Notes under the pieces: model-generated
The model's input: only the letters and a program-made list of their open reading frames with translations
What the model was told of the DNA's origin: nothing
The model's database searches: none
Made by a program: the position numbers and the translations under genes
NCBI GenBank assembly: GCA_004173355.1
Contig: SEAD01000024.1
Location: forward strand, 1 to 46,139
Length of the DNA: 46,139 nucleotides
DNA from: Chitinophagaceae bacterium
GTDB taxonomy: Bacteria > Bacteroidota > Bacteroidia > Chitinophagales > Chitinophagaceae
Direction: 5' to 3'
Part shown: positions 42,252-46,139 of the stretch, one piece after another
Layout of the letters: each line of letters opens with the position of its first letter
Position numbering within the stretch: position 1 is the stretch's first letter

Positions 42252-44747
42252 TCAGATTGGTTTCTTTTTATTCAATGCAATAATATTGGCGAGCAGCCGG
42301 TAGGCTCCCGGTACCCCTGCGGGTAACTCGCGGAAGAATACCAGCCCGGTATACGTGAAATAACCCGCTCCATATTTTGCGACTATCAGGCTGCCTGCAT
42401 CATCCGGCTCACCGGGATCATGCATGGCCAGTATCGTTTCGTATTGTTTGTCGTAGTTAGCCGCATGGTATATGCTTCGTTCCTGGATCCAGCCGTCAAA
42501 ATCCCTGGGTGTGATTTTATTGGGAAAATTCAGCACCGGATGGGCCGGCTGCAGTATTTTAACCGCTGCATTCTCATCGGTTACCCGCACGCGGCTGATA
42601 TCAAAACTGAAGGGGCCGATTTTCGTTTTTACAGGACCGGCATTGCTGTTGGTATTATATTGTACAATCAGGTTGCCGCCATCCTGTACATACTTCATCA
42701 GCCGGGTATACTGGGCAGGCATCCATTCATTGGTGTTGTAGGCGCGCACACCAGTTATGATGGCATCAAACTGTGAGAGGCTGACCCGGGCCACATCCTT
42801 TTCATATAATACAGTCACATCGTAGCCCATTTGCTCCAGCGCCTCCGGTACCTTGTCACCGGCACCATAGATATACCCGATTTTTTTGTTGTAGGTCTTC
42901 AGGTCAATATTAAGCACCGTAGCATAGTCGGTAAAAAAATAGCGTATCGGGGGGATATGGTCGTAATTGATGGCGCGGATCGCTTTGGAAGAATAGAGGG
43001 TATCATTCCCGGTGCGGTAGCTGGCCATGGAAAAGAATTTTTCGGTCTCGCGACCTTTGTAGGCCGGTGTCGACAACGGAAAAGCAAAAGTAACCCCCAG
43101 GTTCTTGTCCGGCCTGCTGCTGTCGCGTAACACAAAGTATTCATTGCCGCCGCGCAGTTCCAGGTTGACTGACTCGCTGATCTTTTTATTCGCATTCAAT
43201 TGCACATCCAGTTCCTTGTCCTGTTTTGCTTCCCTGCGGAACACCAGCATTGAAGGTGATGTGGTCACGGTGGTGGAGGGGATAACTACGAATGGCTGGT
43301 AGAGTTCGCCTTTTACGGGGTCAGTATGTTTATAGCGTACCGGTTTGGTGAATGAAAACCGCTCCCCTGCAATGTTGAAATCGATGATTGCATGGTAGGC
43401 TACATCCACATCGGGCTGTCCGATTTTCAGCTGGTCATACACTGCGAAATAACCAGGCTGCATCGGGTTCTCCAGCCAGTATGGCTGTGTCAGGGGTTTG
43501 GAGGCGGACACCATGATGGAGCGGTTCAGGCTGGTATTTCGGTTAGCCGGGAGCGGTAATGAAAACGTGGTATCAAATACATCCATGTGGATTTTTTCCA
43601 CCGATACCCCGATACCTGAACGGTTATTGAAAGCAAAACTGACACTTACGGGATCGGTCTGCACTGCGTAGGCAGTCTGCGTGGTCACATCCACAAAGAT
43701 CCCGCTGCATTCTTCGATCAGTTCCTGTACCTCCTGCATTTTCCTGTTGCGCCAGTACCCTTCCGGCAAGGCACGCAGCTGGCGGTAGAGGGCCACCAGC
43801 CCGTTTACGGATTTTTCCGGATGCAGCAGGTCAAAGCCTGCGATGAGTTGATTGATGGCGGCTTCAACCTTTGCCCCGCCTTCCACACGTGACCAGGTGG
43901 TCACTACATTATCCATGAGGTCCCTGACCGGGGCCTCCCCACCTGTTGTGCGGAAACCTTCCATGGATTCCCCACGGGTGGCGGGTACCCCAAAGCCCTG
44001 GCTCTTGTGCTGGCTGCGGCTTTCAGCGGCTATTTCCCCGTAACTTTTTCCCAGCAATGGGTTATAACCCCCTACATCGGCAAGGATCTGTCCCGGTGCA
44101 TCTGTCACCGATCCCCCGAAATTGAATGAATTCCACAGGATCCGTTTTGCTTTCCATGGTTTTACATATTTCAGTTGTCCCGGGAAACGGGCCGGATCTG
44201 CCGCCGCGGTGAATGCCTCATTGGCAAGGATGGCAGAAGCGGTATGATGGCCATGGCCACCTTCACCGGTTGTAGGAAAGCGGGTAATGATCACATCCGG
44301 CTGGAACCGGCGGATCATCCATACCACATCGGCAAGGATGCTGTCCTTTGGCCATTTGGTAAATGTTTCTTCCGGGTTTTTGGAAAACCCGAAATCATAG
44401 GCGCGTGAAAAAAATTGTTCCCCGCCATCCACACGCCGCGCTGCCAGCAGCTCCTGGGTGCGGATCAGTCCGAGTTCGATCCCCTGTTCATTGCCAATCA
44501 GGTTCTGCCCGCCGTCGCCCCGCGTCAGGGACAGGTATCCCGTGCGGTACAGCCGGTCATTGGAAAGCCAGGTGATCAGCCGGGTGTTTTCATCATCCGG
44601 GTGTGCGGCTATATAAAGTACTGACCCAAGTACATTGAGTTTGCGCAGTGAAAGATACATTTCAGAGGAAGTGGGTCTTGCCGGCGTCTGGGAAAAAACG
44701 GGAATCATAAAAAGGAGGGCCGGTAACAGACTCAGGGTTTTCTTCAT
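42252..44747 (-). CDS. PIG-L family deacetylase-type protein, large exported form
   Basis: An 831-residue exported protein with an N-terminal LmbE/PIG-L N-deacetylase domain. ATG 44747 begins the signal peptide (KKTLSLLPALLFMIPVFSQ). The metal-binding motif AHPDDE is at about residue 47-52 (YIAAHPDDENTRLI) and the second His-rich motif GHGHHTAS at about 165. Relatives remove acetyl from N-acetyl-amino-sugar compounds. The remaining 550 residues contain a beta-sandwich-rich middle and a segment resembling the class I glutamine-amidotransferase-like fold (GAGDKVPEALEQMGYDVTVL, then DAIITGVRAYNT). It heads the unit with two small membrane proteins and a symporter (4-base spacing). A TATATTCG box is 18 bases upstream. 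Substrate is unknown. Confidence 0.85.
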   Translation of the reverse strand: MKKTLSLLPALLFMIPVFSQTPARPTSSEMYLSLRKLNVLGSVLYIAAHPDDENTRLITWLSNDRLYRTGYLSLTRGDGGQNLIGNEQGIELGLIRTQELLAARRVDGGEQFFSRAYDFGFSKNPEETFTKWPKDSILADVVWMIRRFQPDVIITRFPTTGEGGHGHHTASAILANEAFTAAADPARFPGQLKYVKPWKAKRILWNSFNFGGSVTDAPGQILADVGGYNPLLGKSYGEIAAESRSQHKSQGFGVPATRGESMEGFRTTGGEAPVRDLMDNVVTTWSRVEGGAKVEAAINQLIAGFDLLHPEKSVNGLVALYRQLRALPEGYWRNRKMQEVQELIEECSGIFVDVTTQTAYAVQTDPVSVSFAFNNRSGIGVSVEKIHMDVFDTTFSLPLPANRNTSLNRSIMVSASKPLTQPYWLENPMQPGYFAVYDQLKIGQPDVDVAYHAIIDFNIAGERFSFTKPVRYKHTDPVKGELYQPFVVIPSTTVTTSPSMLVFRREAKQDKELDVQLNANKKISESVNLELRGGNEYFVLRDSSRPDKNLGVTFAFPLSTPAYKGRETEKFFSMASYRTGNDTLYSSKAIRAINYDHIPPIRYFFTDYATVLNIDLKTYNKKIGYIYGAGDKVPEALEQMGYDVTVLYEKDVARVSLSQFDAIITGVRAYNTNEWMPAQYTRLMKYVQDGGNLIVQYNTNSNAGPVKTKIGPFSFDISRVRVTDENAAVKILQPAHPVLNFPNKITPRDFDGWIQERSIYHAANYDKQYETILAMHDPGEPDDAGSLIVAKYGAGYFTYTGLVFFRELPAGVPGAYRLLANIIALNKKKPI

Positions 44748-44764
44748 CACTCGTATTTGTGGGG

Positions 44765-44772
44765 CGAATATA
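44765..44772 (-). promoter_or_regulatory. Possible -7 box of the PIG-L unit
   Basis: TATATTCG on the - strand, a TAnnTTCG variant followed by CCCC. Leader to the ATG at 44747 would be about 11 bases. No -33 TTTG box at the standard distance. Confidence 0.32.
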
Positions 44773-44847
44773 AAGTATGTTGCCAAAGAAGGGGTTCCGA
44801 TGCCGGATTTTAACCCTTTTAATTAACTTCCCGGAAAGATTCCACTG

Positions 44848-46139
44848 ATGAAATTTGCCCCGTTCCTGTTCACTGCCCTCGCGATTACCTGGTCCTGCAA
44901 ACCCGCTTCAAAAAATTCCGCGCTTCCGTTCAACCCCTATAACTATACAACCACTAAAAAGGTTGTGGTTTCACATGGGGCTGTGGTATCCGCGCATGTA
45001 CTGGCCAGTAAATCCGGGACTGAAATCCTGAAAGCCGGTGGTAATGCATTTGATGCCGCAGTGGCCACGCAGCTTTCGCTGGCAGTGGTGTTCCCGGTGG
45101 CAGGAAATATTGGCGGAGGGGGATTCCTTGTCGGCACAAAAGCCGACGGCTCGCGGATCTCGATCGATTACCGGGAAATGGCCCCGGGTGCGGCTTCGCG
45201 CGACATGTATATTGATTCGGCGGGGGTCGCCCGGACCGACCGGAGCCAGAATACCCACCTTGCCAGCGGCGTGCCGGGTGCCGTAGCGGGAATCATGGAA
45301 TCAGCCAAACACGGGAGACTGCCTTTTGCAAAACTGATCGCACCCGCTATTGAACTGGCCGCAAAAGGATACGCTATTTCCGAAGATGAAGCGTCTTCCC
45401 TGAACCGGTTGCAGCAGGACCTGGAGAAATACAATACCGTACGTTCCGTTTTTGTAAAGGAAAGCGGATGGAAAAAAGGCGATACGCTGGTACAGGTCGA
45501 CCTTGCCCACACACTGGAACGGATCCGTGACCATGGCGCTGCGGGGTTTTATGAAGGAGAAACAGCTTCGCTGATCACAGCGGAGATGAAACGGGGCAAC
45601 GGTATTATCAGCACGGCCGACCTCAAAACTTATGTCGCCAAAACACGTGAACCGCATGTGTTCAACTACAGGGGATACACGGTAGTGGGCATGCCGATGC
45701 CCAGCAGTGGCGGACTGTTGCTGCACCAGATGATGAAAATGATCGAACCGTTCGGAATTTCCAACATGGGATTCCAGACCCCCGCATCGGTGCAACTGAT
45801 GACGGAGGCTGAACGACGCGCCTATGCCGACCGCGCCGAATACATGGGTGATGCGGATTTTTACAAAGTACCGGTGGATCAGTTGTCGGACAGCAGTTAT
45901 CTCGTCAGCCGGATGAAAGACTACCAGCCTGGTGTGGCGGGAAAAAGCAGTACGGTAAAACCCGGACTGGCAAAGGAAAGTACCGAGACCACCCATTTCA
46001 GCGTCATCGATAATGAAGGCAATGCAGTATCCGTTACCACTACGCTCAACGGGGGTTATGGCAACCGGATCGTAGTCGGCGGGGCAGGATTTTTCCTCAA
46101 TAATGAAATGGATGATTTCAGTATCAAACCCGGTGTGCC
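44848..46139 (+). CDS. Gamma-glutamyltransferase, 3' end cut by the window
   Basis: The first 430 codons are present and the gene continues past the window end. It encodes an Ntn-hydrolase precursor that cleaves glutathione and other gamma-glutamyl compounds outside the cytoplasm. The N-terminus looks like a lipoprotein or signal peptide (APFLFTALAITWSC, although the WSC lipobox is unusual). The large-subunit start shows AVVSAHVLASKSG, GGNAFDAAVA and NIGGGGFL (about 85-92). The autocleavage site is ESTETTHFSVID with the nucleophile at Thr381, and NEMDDFS follows, as in the small subunit. It is divergent from the PIG-L unit, with 100 bases between start codons. Confidence 0.93.
   Translation, partial: MKFAPFLFTALAITWSCKPASKNSALPFNPYNYTTTKKVVVSHGAVVSAHVLASKSGTEILKAGGNAFDAAVATQLSLAVVFPVAGNIGGGGFLVGTKADGSRISIDYREMAPGAASRDMYIDSAGVARTDRSQNTHLASGVPGAVAGIMESAKHGRLPFAKLIAPAIELAAKGYAISEDEASSLNRLQQDLEKYNTVRSVFVKESGWKKGDTLVQVDLAHTLERIRDHGAAGFYEGETASLITAEMKRGNGIISTADLKTYVAKTREPHVFNYRGYTVVGMPMPSSGGLLLHQMMKMIEPFGISNMGFQTPASVQLMTEAERRAYADRAEYMGDADFYKVPVDQLSDSSYLVSRMKDYQPGVAGKSSTVKPGLAKESTETTHFSVIDNEGNAVSVTTTLNGGYGNRIVVGGAGFFLNNEMDDFSIKPGV

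Overview
The window looks like a contiguous piece of chromosome from a free-living member of the Bacteroidota, most likely Chitinophagaceae or a close relative. The evidence is: a type IX secretion (T9SS) sorting domain, an Oar-like TonB-dependent receptor with a carboxypeptidase-like N-terminal domain, Bacteroidota-only families (DUF2911, YkuD_2 transpeptidase, VWA protein with a carboxypeptidase-D regulatory domain), and promoters of the Bacteroidota type (TTTG, about 19 bases, TAnnTTTG). Gene density is high and several neighbours overlap or lie within 10 bases. I see no rRNA, tRNA, CRISPR array, insertion sequence, prophage or integrated element. Almost everything is core metabolism, envelope biogenesis and secreted enzymes.

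Layout. 1-1976 (+): end of a probable STAS protein, fructosamine kinase, RNase Z. 1993-4755 (-): dapA, accA, and a YkuD_2 L,D-transpeptidase. 4756-5400: the only long gene-free stretch, AT-rich. 5401-7980 (+): a T9SS-exported esterase/depolymerase-like protein plus a lipoprotein, closed by a terminator. 8148-9107 (+): clpS-aat, two steps of the N-degron pathway. 9110-9841 (-): an esterase. 10052-13800 (+): a stand-alone receiver protein, valS and a PAP2 phosphatase. 13802-17751 (-): a large outer-membrane protein with a zinc-peptidase signature, and an exported isoaspartyl peptidase/asparaginase. 17890-22773 (+): TamB, apparently without an ordinary start codon. 22920-24119 (-): ribBA. 24296-29650 (+): an Oar-like receptor, a methylcrotonyl-CoA carboxylase-like carboxyltransferase and RNase HI. 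29647-31491 (-): a DUF6580 membrane protein and manA. 31526-34060: YraN (+), YkgJ-type protein (-), a lipoprotein and xerD (+). 34065-37259 (-): GH43 glycosidase and the VWA protein. 37335-40167 (+): an ECF-like sigma factor, a membrane anti-sigma/TonB-like fusion and a DUF2911 protein. 40228-44747 (-): a four-gene unit of PIG-L deacetylase, two tiny membrane proteins and a sodium:solute symporter. 44848-end (+): gamma-glutamyltransferase, cut by the window edge.

The parts most worth attention are (i) the PIG-L / two micro-proteins / symporter unit, whose genes overlap or nearly touch and one of which (41937-42068) is only 43 codons and starts with TTG; (ii) the 940-residue peptidase-signature / propeller-like / beta-barrel protein; (iii) the divergent VWA and sigma/anti-sigma-TonB locus; (iv) tamB with a perfect promoter but no ATG, GTG or TTG at the expected start; and (v) a set of promoters with TAnnTTTG or TAnnTTCG boxes lying so close to start codons that very short or leaderless mRNAs are predicted. 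All functions are inferred from sequence motifs and family knowledge; no database search was run.
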